A stretch of DNA of 64,000 nt from JAPORK01 sp026710285. Lineage in GTDB: Bacteria; Pseudomonadota; Gammaproteobacteria; Pseudomonadales; Endozoicomonadaceae. The stretch spans positions 3,720,001 to 3,784,000 of the forward strand of contig OZ241746.1 of the NCBI GenBank assembly GCA_965201045.1, in the 5' to 3' direction. The notes under the pieces are model-generated. The model worked only from the letters and a program-made list of their open reading frames with translations, made no database searches and had not been told where the DNA came from. This document shows, piece by piece, positions 1 through 9,800 of the stretch. Positions within the stretch are counted from its first letter, which is position 1; each line of letters starts with the position of its first letter. The position numbers and the translations under genes are program-made.

Positions 1-328
1 CATGGAGTTTTGCAAAGATTTTAATGCAAAAACTCAACATCTTGATGCAGGGACTCCTACACCCGTTATTATTACAGTCTATAATGATCGTAGCTTTACC
101 TTTATTTTAAAAACACCCCCTGCTTCTGTTTTGCTGAAAAAAACAACCAAGCTCACAAAAGGCTCCAGTCGCCCTAATACTGAGAAAGTAGGCACGGTCA
201 CACGTGCACAGTTGCTGGAAATTGCCAAACTTAAAGAGCCTGATCTGACTGCTGCTAATGAAGAAGCAGCTATCCGTACGATCGCAGGTAGCGCCCGTAG
301 CATGGGTTTAAATGTGGAGGGTGAATAA
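1..328 (+). CDS. rplK: 50S ribosomal protein L11 (5' end outside window)
   Basis: This is the C-terminal three quarters of ribosomal protein L11, which binds the GTPase-associated centre of 23S rRNA. The frame is already open at base 1 and enters at the family segment MEFCKDFNAKTQ, then runs through DRSFTFILKTPPASVLLKK and ends with the typical ARSMGLNVEGE tail. The methionine at base 2 is internal to L11, not its start; roughly the first 35 residues lie upstream of the window. The stop codon is directly followed by the rplA ATG, so the two genes are translationally adjacent in the L11 operon. Identification is certain; only the length is incomplete. Confidence 0.97.
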   Translation, partial: MEFCKDFNAKTQHLDAGTPTPVIITVYNDRSFTFILKTPPASVLLKKTTKLTKGSSRPNTEKVGTVTRAQLLEIAKLKEPDLTAANEEAAIRTIAGSARSMGLNVEGE

Positions 329-1024
329 ATGGCAAAGCTAACAAAACGTGCAAAGTTCATTGCTGAAAAATATGATGCTACAAAAGCTTACACTTTTAAT
401 GAAGCTGTAGCATTACTCAAAGAAGTATCAAAAGTTAAATTCAAAGAATCAGTTGATATCGCTGTTAACTTAGGGGTTGATCCACGTAAATCGGATCAGG
501 TAGTACGCGGATCTGCTATTATGCCATCAGGTACAGGGAAAGACGTCCGCGTTGCTGTATTTGCTCAGGGTGCTAACGCTGATGCTGCTAAAGAAGCCGG
601 CGCAGATCTAGTGGGAATGGATGATCTTGCTGCTGATATTAAAGCAGGAAATATGAATTTTGATGTGGTCGTTGCATCTCCTGATGCAATGCGTGTAGTC
701 GGTCAGCTGGGTCAGGTTCTCGGACCGCGCGGTTTAATGCCAAACCCTAAACTGGGTACCGTAACGCCACAGGTGGCAGAAGCAGTAAAAAACGCTAAAG
801 CAGGACAGGTAAGATTCCGTACAGATAAAAATGGTATTATTCACACCAGCATTGGTAAAGTTGATTTTGAATCGGGAGCATTGTTCAGCAATGCAAAAGC
901 ATTACTTGCCGAATTAAAAAAATTAAAACCGGCTGCTTCTAAGGGAATTTATATTAAAAAAGTAACGCTTTCTACAACCATGGGACCGGGACTTGCAATT
1001 GATCTCTCTTCTGTAGAATTTTAG
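329..1024 (+). CDS. rplA: 50S ribosomal protein L1
   Basis: A 231-residue protein of normal length for L1, the protein of the mobile L1 stalk that helps release deacylated tRNA and, in enterobacteria, represses translation of its own operon. Family signatures seen are VDPRKSDQVVRG near residue 50, the VLGPRGLMPNPKLGTVTP motif around residues 130-147 and GKVDFESGALFSNAKALLAEL towards the end. The ATG begins immediately after the rplK stop and GTGGAGGGTG just upstream supplies the ribosome-binding site. It is the second gene of the L11-L1 pair; the following spacer carries the leader of the L10 operon. Confidence 0.98.
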   Translation: MAKLTKRAKFIAEKYDATKAYTFNEAVALLKEVSKVKFKESVDIAVNLGVDPRKSDQVVRGSAIMPSGTGKDVRVAVFAQGANADAAKEAGADLVGMDDLAADIKAGNMNFDVVVASPDAMRVVGQLGQVLGPRGLMPNPKLGTVTPQVAEAVKNAKAGQVRFRTDKNGIIHTSIGKVDFESGALFSNAKALLAELKKLKPAASKGIYIKKVTLSTTMGPGLAIDLSSVEF

Positions 1025-1265
1025 TTAATGAACAATTGTAGCAACATGTTGTGTGTTGTTATTAGCTGACTTTGGGGACTCCGCTTGTGAGTCTGTCAAA
1101 GACCGCAGGTGTTTTAATTTGAAACAGATGCTGTTTTAATTAAAACTTAATTTCCTGCGTAGATGGTGCAGGTGACCCTTCACCTTATTTTGTGCTTTAT
1201 CCGTTATTTTTATGGATAACAGGGTATAGCTGGGTATTTTAATTTTAGCTTTTGGAGCATAACCC
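1025..1265 (+). promoter_or_regulatory. L10 leader region upstream of rplJ
   Basis: This 241-base spacer separates rplA from rplJ, the place where proteobacteria carry the structured L10 leader bound by the L10(L7/L12) complex for autogenous control. It contains the run CTGCGTAGATGGTGCAGG (about 1157-1174), resembling the conserved CCTGCGTAGACGGTG segment of the enterobacterial leader, and short inverted segments such as GGTGACCCTTCACC (about 1171-1184). Location and the conserved block support the call; I did not fold the RNA. A promoter inside the spacer was not resolved. TTTGGAGCAT just before rplJ is the ribosome-binding site. Confidence 0.65.
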
Positions 1266-1799
1266 ATGGCTTTAGATCTCGAAGACAAAAAAACAATTGT
1301 CGCTCAGGTCAGCAAGGTAGCTCAAAGTGCTCTTTCTGTTGTTATTGCAGACTACCATGGTTTGACTGTGGGTCAGATGACTGAGCTGCGTAAGCAGGCA
1401 CGTGCAGGGGGTGTATACATGCGCATTGTGCGTAATACACTGGCAAAGCGTGCAGTTCAGGATACTGAGTATGTCTGTATTGAAGAAGCTTTAACAGGAC
1501 CAACTGTTTTGGCTTTTTCTATGGAAGACCCTGGTGCAGCAGCACGCTTGTTCAAGGAGTTTTCTGCAGAAAATAAAGCACTGGAAGTCAAAGCACTCGC
1601 TATTAACGGACAGCTGCTTGCAGCACACCAGCTTGATGTACTGGCAACCATGCCAACACTGGAGCAGGCTTATGCACAGTTGATGAGTGTGATGATTGGA
1701 CCGGTAACAAAACTGGTGAGGACACTGAACGAGTTTCCTGCCGGAATAACCCGTGCGGTATCGGCTGTAGCAGATAAAAAGAAATCTGAAGCAGCTTAA
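1266..1799 (+). CDS. rplJ: 50S ribosomal protein L10
   Basis: A 177-residue L10, the base of the L7/L12 stalk. The N-terminal region has the family pattern ALSVVIADYHGLTVGQMTELRKQAR followed by VYMRIVRNTLAKRAV, which binds 23S rRNA near L11. The C-terminal helix that recruits L7/L12 dimers is present (LVRTLNEFPAGITRAVSAVADKK). Length is slightly above the 165 residues of the E. coli protein. The ATG follows TTTTGGAGCATAACCC, a good ribosome-binding site. It is the first gene of the rplJL-rpoBC cluster and its expression is probably set by the leader just upstream. Confidence 0.98.
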   Translation: MALDLEDKKTIVAQVSKVAQSALSVVIADYHGLTVGQMTELRKQARAGGVYMRIVRNTLAKRAVQDTEYVCIEEALTGPTVLAFSMEDPGAAARLFKEFSAENKALEVKALAINGQLLAAHQLDVLATMPTLEQAYAQLMSVMIGPVTKLVRTLNEFPAGITRAVSAVADKKKSEAA

Positions 1800-1892
1800 A
1801 ACGCTTTGAGTTATATTTGTTTTTTAATTCTTGACTGCCTGTACTTAACTTAATTTCAGGCAAGCTTTTGGAAAAAATTTTTGGAGTTAACA

Positions 1893-2267
1893 ATGGCTCT
1901 TACTAAAGAAGAGATTTTAAACGCAATTGCTGAAATGTCTGTCATGGACGTAGTAGATCTGGTTTCAGCAATGGAAGAGAAGTTTGGTGTAAGCGCTCAG
2001 GCTGCTGTCGCTGTAGCTGCTGCTGCTCCGGCTGCTGGAGAAGCTGCTGCTGAACAGACAGAGTTTGATGTAATTTTAGAATCCGCTGGGGATAAAAAAG
2101 TTAACGTCATTAAAGCAGTACGCGCTATTACAGGATTAAACCTGAAAGAAGCTAAAACAATGGTAGACGGTGCACCTTCTCCGGTTAAAGAAGGCGCTTC
2201 TAAAGAAGAAGCTGAAGATATGAAAAAACAACTTGAAGAAGCTGGAGCAACAGTAAAAATCAAGTAA
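1893..2267 (+). CDS. rplL: 50S ribosomal protein L7/L12
   Basis: A 124-residue acidic L7/L12, the stalk protein that recruits translational GTPases. The N-terminal dimerisation helices (about residues 1-30), an alanine-rich hinge (AAVAVAAAAPAAGEAAAEQ) and the C-terminal domain with KKVNVIKAVRAITGLNLKEAKTMVD are all visible. The frame can be read from a TTG at 1881, but that TTG overlaps the Shine-Dalgarno sequence TTGGAG; the ATG at 1893 lies at correct spacing and gives the standard N-terminus MALTKEEILNAI. A terminator-like hairpin follows, as expected between the ribosomal and polymerase halves of this cluster. Confidence 0.97.
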   Translation: MALTKEEILNAIAEMSVMDVVDLVSAMEEKFGVSAQAAVAVAAAAPAAGEAAAEQTEFDVILESAGDKKVNVIKAVRAITGLNLKEAKTMVDGAPSPVKEGASKEEAEDMKKQLEEAGATVKIK

Positions 2268-2301
2268 AAAAATATTTCTTTAGTATAATCAAGCACGCTA
2301 T

Positions 2302-2335
2302 GGCTGGTACTTTTTAATTCAGTATCAGCCTTTTT
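2302..2335 (+). terminator. attenuator-type hairpin between rplL and rpoB
   Basis: GGCTGGTACT (2302-2311) pairs with AGTATCAGCC (2321-2330) through ten base pairs including one G-U, with a short AT-rich loop, and is followed by TTTTT (2331-2335). This is a classic intrinsic terminator 35 bases after the rplL stop. In E. coli the same position holds a partial terminator that lowers rpoBC expression relative to rplJL; the same role is inferred here. Confidence 0.8.
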
Positions 2336-2672
2336 AGCTTGTATTCATTGATATATTTACTGAATAGTGAAACAAAGTATTACAATTTGCCAGTTAGAAA
2401 CAAAAAAATATAAATAGTAATTAAATAGACTTATTATGTTGTAAGTGCGGGAGAAATCAATGGTAATAAAAGAAAAGCAAATAACATTTTTTATCTGCTT
2501 TAAAAAGTTTTTCTATATTGTTTGCTCATTTTGAAGGACTTCTATGCAAATTGATACTCTGTTCAGTAAAAAAAACAAATTATATTGTCTTTTTCCCTCA
2601 AAAGAATGGTCGTGGCCAGCTCTCTGGAATTCTCACGACAAATATGCAGGTTGACCACGCTGAGGAACACTA
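2336..2672 (+). other. rpoB leader spacer
   Basis: A 337-base AT-rich spacer between the attenuator and rpoB. Near its 3' end a nested inverted repeat is visible (TCGTGGCCAGC at about 2610 against CTGG and CACGA at about 2624-2638), which could form a leader hairpin shortly before the rpoB ribosome-binding site (GAGGAACACTA). No coding frame of note and no confident promoter was found. The E. coli cluster has an RNase III processing site in this region; whether this hairpin is equivalent is unknown. Confidence 0.4.
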
Positions 2673-5600
2673 ATGACCTACTCATATACTGAGAAGAAAC
2701 GTATTCGTAAAAATTTTGGTGATCTTACCAAAATTATGGATATTCCTTATCTATTAGCAATTCAGGTAAATTCTTACCGGGAGTTGCTGCAAAAAGATAA
2801 GGCACCGGAAAAACGAAAAGATATAGGGTTGCAGGCTGCATTTAAGTCGGTATTCCCTATTATCAGCTACTCCGGGAATGCAGTACTGGAATATGTCAGC
2901 TATCGTTTGGGTAATCCGGTGTTTGATGTTAAAGAATGCCAGTTACGCGGATGTACTTATTCAACACCCTTACGTGTAAAGATAAGGCTTATTCTTTATG
3001 ATAAAGAAAGTAATGATAAAGTCATTAAAGATATAAAAGAACAGGAAGTTTACATTGGTGAAATACCATTTATGACTGAAAATGGTACCTTCATCATCAA
3101 TGGTATTGAGCGTGTTGTTGTTTCTCAGTTGCACCGGTCTCCGGGTGTATTTTTTGATCATGACCGTGGTAAAGTACACTCTTCCGGAAAGATACTCTAT
3201 TTTGCCCGTATTATTCCTTATCGTGGTTCATGGCTGGATTTTGAGTTTGACCCTAAAGACCTTGTTTATGTTCGTATTGACCGTCGTCGTAAACTACCTG
3301 TAACTGTATTATTGCGTTCACTTGGATACAGTAGCGAAGAAATACTTAAAATTTTCTTTGAGTTTCAGACCTATAACATAGATTCTGAGAAAGTTTCATT
3401 TTTGATTAATCATCAGCGTTTACGTGGTGAAGCCTATACTTTTGATATCAAAGATAATGACGGGAATGTTATTGTAGAAGCCGGTCGTCGTATCACTGCA
3501 CGTCATATCAAACAGTTGCAAAAAGTAAATCTGACAACACTGGAAGCACCTGTTGAGTTTATAATAGGCAAAACAACAGCTACAGCAATCATTAATGAGA
3601 GCACCGGTGAAATCGTTGCGGAGTGCAATACTGAAATCACCTGGGAGCTGTATGAAAAATTTTTACAAAACAAAATCAAAAAAGTTGATGTTATCTATAC
3701 CAATGAACTGGACTGTGGCAGTTACATTTCAGACACACTCAGAATAGATACTACCAGAGATACCACCGATGCACTGGTAGAAATTTATCGTATGATGCGA
3801 CCCGGTGAACCACCTACCAAAGAAGCCGCTGAACAACTTTTCTCCAATCTGTTTTTTAAAGCTGAACGTTATGATCTTTCTGCGGTTGGTCGTATGAAAT
3901 TTAATCGTCGTCTGGGGCGTAGTTCTGATGTAGGTTCAGGAACACTGGACAACCAGGATATCATTGATGTTTTAAAAGAATTTATTTCTATCAGAAATGG
4001 TCACGGTATTTGTGATGATATTGACCACCTGGGTAACCGTCGTGTTCGTTCTGTTGGTGAAATGACTGAAAATCAATTCCGGATGGGGTTAGTGCGGGTA
4101 GAACGTGCTGCTAAAGAGCGTCTTTCCATGGCGGAAAGTGAAGGTTTAATGCCCCAGGATTTGGTCAACTCTAAACCTGTTGCTGCGGCTATTAAAGAAT
4201 TTTTTGGTTCAAGTCAGCTTTCTCAGTTCATGGATCAAAATAATCCACTCTCTGAGATTACACATAAACGACGCATATCAGCACTTGGACCGGGTGGTTT
4301 AACACGTGAACGGGCAGGTTTTGAGGTCCGCGATGTACATACAACCCATTACGGTCGTGTTTGCCCCATTGAAACACCGGAAGGTCCTAACATTGGTCTT
4401 ATTAATTCACTTTCTACCTATGCCAGAACCAATGAATACGGTTTTCTAGAAAGTCCATATCGTAAAGTGGTTGATGGAAAAGTGACTGATGAAATTGTCT
4501 ATCTTTCTGCCATCGAGGAAGGTGAACACTATATTGCTCAGCTTACAGCAACACTGGACAGTGAAAATCGTCTAACAGATGAACTAGTCAATGCGCGTTA
4601 CCGTAATGAATTTACCCTGACTACACCTGATCAAGTGACGTTTATGGATATTTCGCCTCAGCAGGTGGTCTCGGTTGCGGCTTCTCTTATCCCGTTTCTT
4701 GAGCATGATGATGCTAACCGTGCCCTGATGGGTTCAAACATGCAGCGTCAGGCGGTACCCACCGTTAAAGCAGAGAAACCGCTTGTTGGTACAGGGATGG
4801 AACGCAACGTTGCCAGTGACTCTGGTGTCTGTGTTGTTGCACGGCGTGGCGGTATTGTAGATAGTGTTGATGCTGCACGTATTGTAATTCGTGTGCATCA
4901 AGATGAGATTTTGCCTGGCGAAAATGGTGTTGATATTTACAACTTAACTAAATATACACGCTCAAACCAAAATACCTGTATTGATCAGACACCACTGGTT
5001 AAAAAAGGCGATGTGATTTCTGCCCGGGATATTTTGGCAGACGGTCCTTCCACTGATATGGGAGAGTTGGCATTAGGTCAGAATTTACGCATTGCATTTA
5101 TGCCATGGAATGGATACAACTTTGAAGACTCCATTTTAATTTCTGAACGCGTGGTTCAGGATGATCGGTTAACCAGCATTCATATTCAAGAATTAACCTG
5201 TACAGCGCGTGATACAAAATTAGGTGCTGAAGAAATTACGGATGATATTCCTAACGTGAGTGAATCTGCGCTGAGTAAATTGGATGAATCCGGTATCGTT
5301 TATATTGGTGCTGAAGTTAAAGGTAATGATATTCTGGTGGGTAAAGTGACACCTAAAGGTGAGACACAGCTAACACCGGAAGAAAAACTGCTGCGTGCTA
5401 TATTTGGTGAAAAAGCATCAGATGTCAAAGATACCTCTTTACGGGTACCTGGCAGCATACAGGGTGTTGTAACGGATGTACAAATTTTTACACGCGATGG
5501 TGTTAAAAAAGATGCACGTGCGTTAGCCATTGAAAAAGAGCAGCTCAACAAAGTTCGTAAAGATCTGAATGAAGAATACCGGATTGTTGAAGAAGATACT

Positions 5601-6755
5601 TATCAGCGACTTTCTAATGCACTCATCGGAAAAACCGTGCTGCGTGCTCCAAATTTGAGTAAAGGTGATACCATTACCAAAGCGTATCTTGATTCACTGA
5701 AGTCTGAAGAGTGGTTTAAAATCAGCATGGCTGATGAAGAGTTAACCGAGATACTGGAAACATCAGAAAAACAATTAAGTGAGCTGCGTGATTCACTTGA
5801 CCAGCGTTTTGATGAGAAAAAGAAAAAGATTCAGACCGGTGATGACATGGCACCCGGTGTGCTCCAGGTGGTAAAAATTTGTCTTGCCGTTAAACGTAGA
5901 ATTCAGCCAGGTGATAAGATGGCAGGTCGGCATGGAAATAAAGGGGTTATTTCTATGATTATGCCGGTGGAAGATATGCCTTATGATGCTGAGGGTAATC
6001 CGGTTGATATTGTGCTCAATCCACTGGGTGTCCCTTCACGTATGAACGTAGGACAGGTTCTTGAAACACACCTTGGAGCCGCTGCTAAAGGGTTGGGTAA
6101 TAAGATCAACAGTATGCTGGAAGATGCACGCAAACCTGTTGCTGATATACGTCATTATCTGCATAGAATATATAATGAAACTGGTAAAGCAGGTAAAACA
6201 GTAGACCTTGATAGTCTGAGTGATAAGGAAATTTTAGAGCTTGCCCATAATTTACGTGATGGTGTACCAATGGCAACACCGGTTTTCGATGGTGCAAAAG
6301 AGTCTGAAATAAAGCAATTACTGAAACTGGCTGATCTTGACGAAAGCGGGCAGATAGAGCTGTATGACGGTCGTACGGGTGAAAAATTTGATCGTCCAGT
6401 AACCGTGGGTTACATGTATATGCTTAAGCTTAATCACCTGGTAGATGATAAGATGCATGCACGTTCTACCGGCTCATACTCTCTGGTTACACAGCAACCA
6501 TTAGGTGGTAAAGCGCAGTTTGGTGGACAGCGCTTTGGTGAGATGGAAGTCTGGGCTTTAGAGGCTTATGGCGCAAGTTATACATTGCAGGAAATGCTGA
6601 CGGTCAAGTCAGATGATGTCAATGGACGTACAAAGATGTATAAAAATATTGTTGGTAATGATTACCGGATGGAAGCGGGAATACCAGAGTCCTTTAATGT
6701 ACTGGTTAAAGAGTTCCGTTCGCTTGGTATCGATATCGAACTGGAAACTATATAA
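2673..6755 (+). CDS. rpoB: DNA-directed RNA polymerase subunit beta
   Basis: A full-length 1360-residue beta subunit. It opens with the gammaproteobacterial N-terminus MTYSYTEKKRIRKNFG. The rifampicin region reads SQLSQFMDQNNPLSEITHKRR and SALGPGGLTRERAGFEVRD, with the wild-type Asp, His and Ser at the usual resistance positions, so no resistance change is apparent. The C-terminal half has PGDKMAGRHGNKGV (flexible wall and active-centre region) and the terminal GGQRFGEMEVWALEAYGA segment that contacts the beta-prime clamp. The start follows GAGGAACACTA. It is co-directional with rpoC 69 bases downstream and certainly co-transcribed with it. Confidence 0.99.
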   Translation: MTYSYTEKKRIRKNFGDLTKIMDIPYLLAIQVNSYRELLQKDKAPEKRKDIGLQAAFKSVFPIISYSGNAVLEYVSYRLGNPVFDVKECQLRGCTYSTPLRVKIRLILYDKESNDKVIKDIKEQEVYIGEIPFMTENGTFIINGIERVVVSQLHRSPGVFFDHDRGKVHSSGKILYFARIIPYRGSWLDFEFDPKDLVYVRIDRRRKLPVTVLLRSLGYSSEEILKIFFEFQTYNIDSEKVSFLINHQRLRGEAYTFDIKDNDGNVIVEAGRRITARHIKQLQKVNLTTLEAPVEFIIGKTTATAIINESTGEIVAECNTEITWELYEKFLQNKIKKVDVIYTNELDCGSYISDTLRIDTTRDTTDALVEIYRMMRPGEPPTKEAAEQLFSNLFFKAERYDLSAVGRMKFNRRLGRSSDVGSGTLDNQDIIDVLKEFISIRNGHGICDDIDHLGNRRVRSVGEMTENQFRMGLVRVERAAKERLSMAESEGLMPQDLVNSKPVAAAIKEFFGSSQLSQFMDQNNPLSEITHKRRISALGPGGLTRERAGFEVRDVHTTHYGRVCPIETPEGPNIGLINSLSTYARTNEYGFLESPYRKVVDGKVTDEIVYLSAIEEGEHYIAQLTATLDSENRLTDELVNARYRNEFTLTTPDQVTFMDISPQQVVSVAASLIPFLEHDDANRALMGSNMQRQAVPTVKAEKPLVGTGMERNVASDSGVCVVARRGGIVDSVDAARIVIRVHQDEILPGENGVDIYNLTKYTRSNQNTCIDQTPLVKKGDVISARDILADGPSTDMGELALGQNLRIAFMPWNGYNFEDSILISERVVQDDRLTSIHIQELTCTARDTKLGAEEITDDIPNVSESALSKLDESGIVYIGAEVKGNDILVGKVTPKGETQLTPEEKLLRAIFGEKASDVKDTSLRVPGSIQGVVTDVQIFTRDGVKKDARALAIEKEQLNKVRKDLNEEYRIVEEDTYQRLSNALIGKTVLRAPNLSKGDTITKAYLDSLKSEEWFKISMADEELTEILETSEKQLSELRDSLDQRFDEKKKKIQTGDDMAPGVLQVVKICLAVKRRIQPGDKMAGRHGNKGVISMIMPVEDMPYDAEGNPVDIVLNPLGVPSRMNVGQVLETHLGAAAKGLGNKINSMLEDARKPVADIRHYLHRIYNETGKAGKTVDLDSLSDKEILELAHNLRDGVPMATPVFDGAKESEIKQLLKLADLDESGQIELYDGRTGEKFDRPVTVGYMYMLKLNHLVDDKMHARSTGSYSLVTQQPLGGKAQFGGQRFGEMEVWALEAYGASYTLQEMLTVKSDDVNGRTKMYKNIVGNDYRMEAGIPESFNVLVKEFRSLGIDIELETI

Positions 6756-6824
6756 TAAATAGTTGGATATAGTTCCTAAGATTGTATTGTGGCTGCCTTA
6801 CGGGGCAGCTCTGTGGGAGAAGCA

Positions 6825-9800
6825 ATGAAAGATTTATTAGATCTGCTGAAGAACCAGGGACAGTCTGAAGATTTTGATGCCATCCGAATAGGTCTGGCAT
6901 CACCTGATATGATTTTATCCTGGTCTTATGGCGAAGTTAAAAAACCTGAGACGATTAATTACCGTACCTTAAAGCCTGAACGAGATGGTCTGTTTTGTGC
7001 AAAAATATTTGGTCCAGTTAAAGACAACGAATGCCTTTGCGGAAAGTATAAGCGGTTAAAACACCGTGGTGTTATCTGCGAAAAATGTGGTGTGGAAGTT
7101 GCATTATCTAAAGTTCGTCGTGATCGTATGGCGCATATTGAGTTAGCCACGCCGGTTGCACATATCTGGTTTTTAAAGTCTCTGCCTAGTCGTATAGGGT
7201 TGATGCTGGATATGACGTTACGGGATATAGAAAGGGTTCTCTATTTTGAATCTTATGTTGTAACAGATCCCGGAATGACGACGCTGGAAAAATATCAACT
7301 CCTCAATGATGAAGAATACTACAATGCCTTTGAAGAATTTGGCGATGATTTTGAAGCCAAAATGGGAGCTGAGGCGATTAAATCACTATTGGCTGATATT
7401 GATCTTAAAGAAGAGATCAATCAGTTACGGGAAGAGATTCCACTATCCAATAGTGAAACAAAATTAAAAAAACTGTCCAAACGGTTAAAACTACTTGAAG
7501 CTTTTTATAATTCAGGTAATGATCCGCAATGGATGGTAATGACAGTACTGCCGGTATTACCTCCTGATCTACGTCCTTTAGTACCTTTGGACGGTGGTCG
7601 TTTTGCCACTTCTGACCTGAATGATCTTTACCGCCGTATTATTAACCGTAATAATCGTCTGAAACGTCTGCTTGAGCTCAATGCTCCCGACATTATTGTA
7701 CGTAATGAAAAGCGGATGTTGCAAGAATCGGTAGATGCTTTACTGGATAATGGCCGCAGGGGACGAGCCATTACCGGGTCAAACAAACGTCCTTTAAAGT
7801 CACTGGCTGATGCGATTAAAGGTAAGCAGGGACGTTTCCGGCAGAACCTGTTAGGGAAGCGGGTTGATTACTCAGGTCGTTCGGTTATTACCGTTGGACC
7901 GACTTTGCGCCTGCACCAGTGCGGATTACCGAAGAAAATGGCATTGGAGCTATTTAAACCGTTTATCTTTGGTCGACTTGAAGCACAGGGTTTGGCAACC
8001 ACTATCAAAGCAGCTAAAAAGATGGTGGAGCGTGAAGAAGCGGTTGTATGGGATATTTTAGACGACGTTATTCGTGAGCATCCGGTCCTGTTAAACCGTG
8101 CACCTACACTACACCGGTTGGGTATTCAAGCCTTTGAACCTGTCTTGGTTGAAGGTAAAGCCATTCAGCTTCATCCGCTGGTGTGTGCAGCTTATAATGC
8201 TGACTTTGACGGAGATCAGATGGCTGTCCATGTGCCTCTTTCTCTGGAAGCACAGCTTGAAGCACGTGCACTGATGATGTCCACGAATAATATTCTAGCA
8301 CCGGCAAGTGGAGAGCCTATTATTGTACCTTCTCAGGATGTTGTCCTGGGTCTTTACTATATCAGCCGTGAGAATATTAATGCCAAAGGAAACGGTATGC
8401 GGTTTACTGACAGTGATGAAGTCTTGCGTGCATACAAGACATCTGCTGTTGATATTCATGCTTGCATTAAAGTCCGCATTACTGAAAAAGTAAAGAATGA
8501 AAACGGTGAGTTAGAAACACGCAGATTTATTGCCGATACCACCGTTGGTCGGGTTCTGTTGTGGGATATTGTCCCGGATGGTTTGCCCTATTCAATGGTC
8601 AACCAGGTCATGAAGAAGAAATCAATTTCTCAGCTACTCAATGTCTGTTATCGTGACGTAGGGTTGAAAGAGACCGTTATCTTCGCTGACCAAATGATGT
8701 ACTTAGGCTTCCATTACGCTACGATATCGGGTGTCTCCATCGGAGTGAATGATTTTGAAATTCCTGATGAAAAACCTGAAATTATAGAGAATGCAAATGC
8801 TGAAGTTCGGGAAATTGAAAGTCAGTACACTTCTGGTTTGGTCACACAGGGAGAAAAATATAATAAAGTTATTGATATCTGGTCCCGAACCAACGAAATC
8901 CTTGTGAAAAAAATGATGGCCAATCTGCGTACAGAGACAGTAAAAGATAGAGACGGCAAGGACATTGAGCAGGAATCATTTAACAATGTCTACATGATGG
9001 CAGACTCAGGTGCAAGGGGAAGTGTTACCCAGATACGTCAGCTGGCAGGTATGCGGGGTTTGATGGCGAAACCTGACGGCTCTATCCTCGAAACACCCAT
9101 TGTGGCTAACTTCCGTGAAGGTTTGAATGTATTACAGTACTTTATATCTACACACGGTGGACGTAAAGGTCTGGCAGATACTGCATTAAAAACAGCTAAC
9201 TCCGGTTATCTTACACGTCGTCTTGTGGATGTTGCTCAGGATCTTGTTATTACACAGCACGATTGTGGAACCGATAAAGGTTTAATCATGACACCTCATA
9301 TTGAAGGTGGAGATGTGGTAGAGCCTTTGGGTGAGCGTATTCTTGGCAGGGTTATTGCACAAGACATCTATAAGCCAGGCAGTGATGATATTGCAATCAA
9401 AGCCGGCACACTGGTTAGTGAAAAGTGGATTGAAGTGATGGAATCTCTCAATATTGATGAGGTTTGTGTTCGTTCTGCCATTACCTGTGAAACTCGCTAT
9501 GGTGTATGTGCAAGTTGTTATGGTCGTGACCTTGGTCGTGGTCATCTGGTCAACCCGGGTGAAGCCGTGGGTGTTATTGCTGCTCAGTCTATCGGTGAAC
9601 CAGGTACACAGCTGACAATGCGTACCTTCCACATTGGGGGGGCTGCTTCCAGAGGATCTGCTCAGGATAGCATTAGTACCAAAAACAGAGGTATTGTCAA
9701 ACTGATTAACCTGAAGTTTGTTGTGCGTCCGGATAAAAGTCTTGTTGCTGTTAGTCGTTCCGGTCAGCTTGCTATTACAGATGACTTTGGTCGTGAACGG

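Noticed and set aside
1603..1893. 96-residue minus-strand frame over the rplJ-rplL junction
   Set aside because: It is antisense to two certain ribosomal protein genes and has no family signal.
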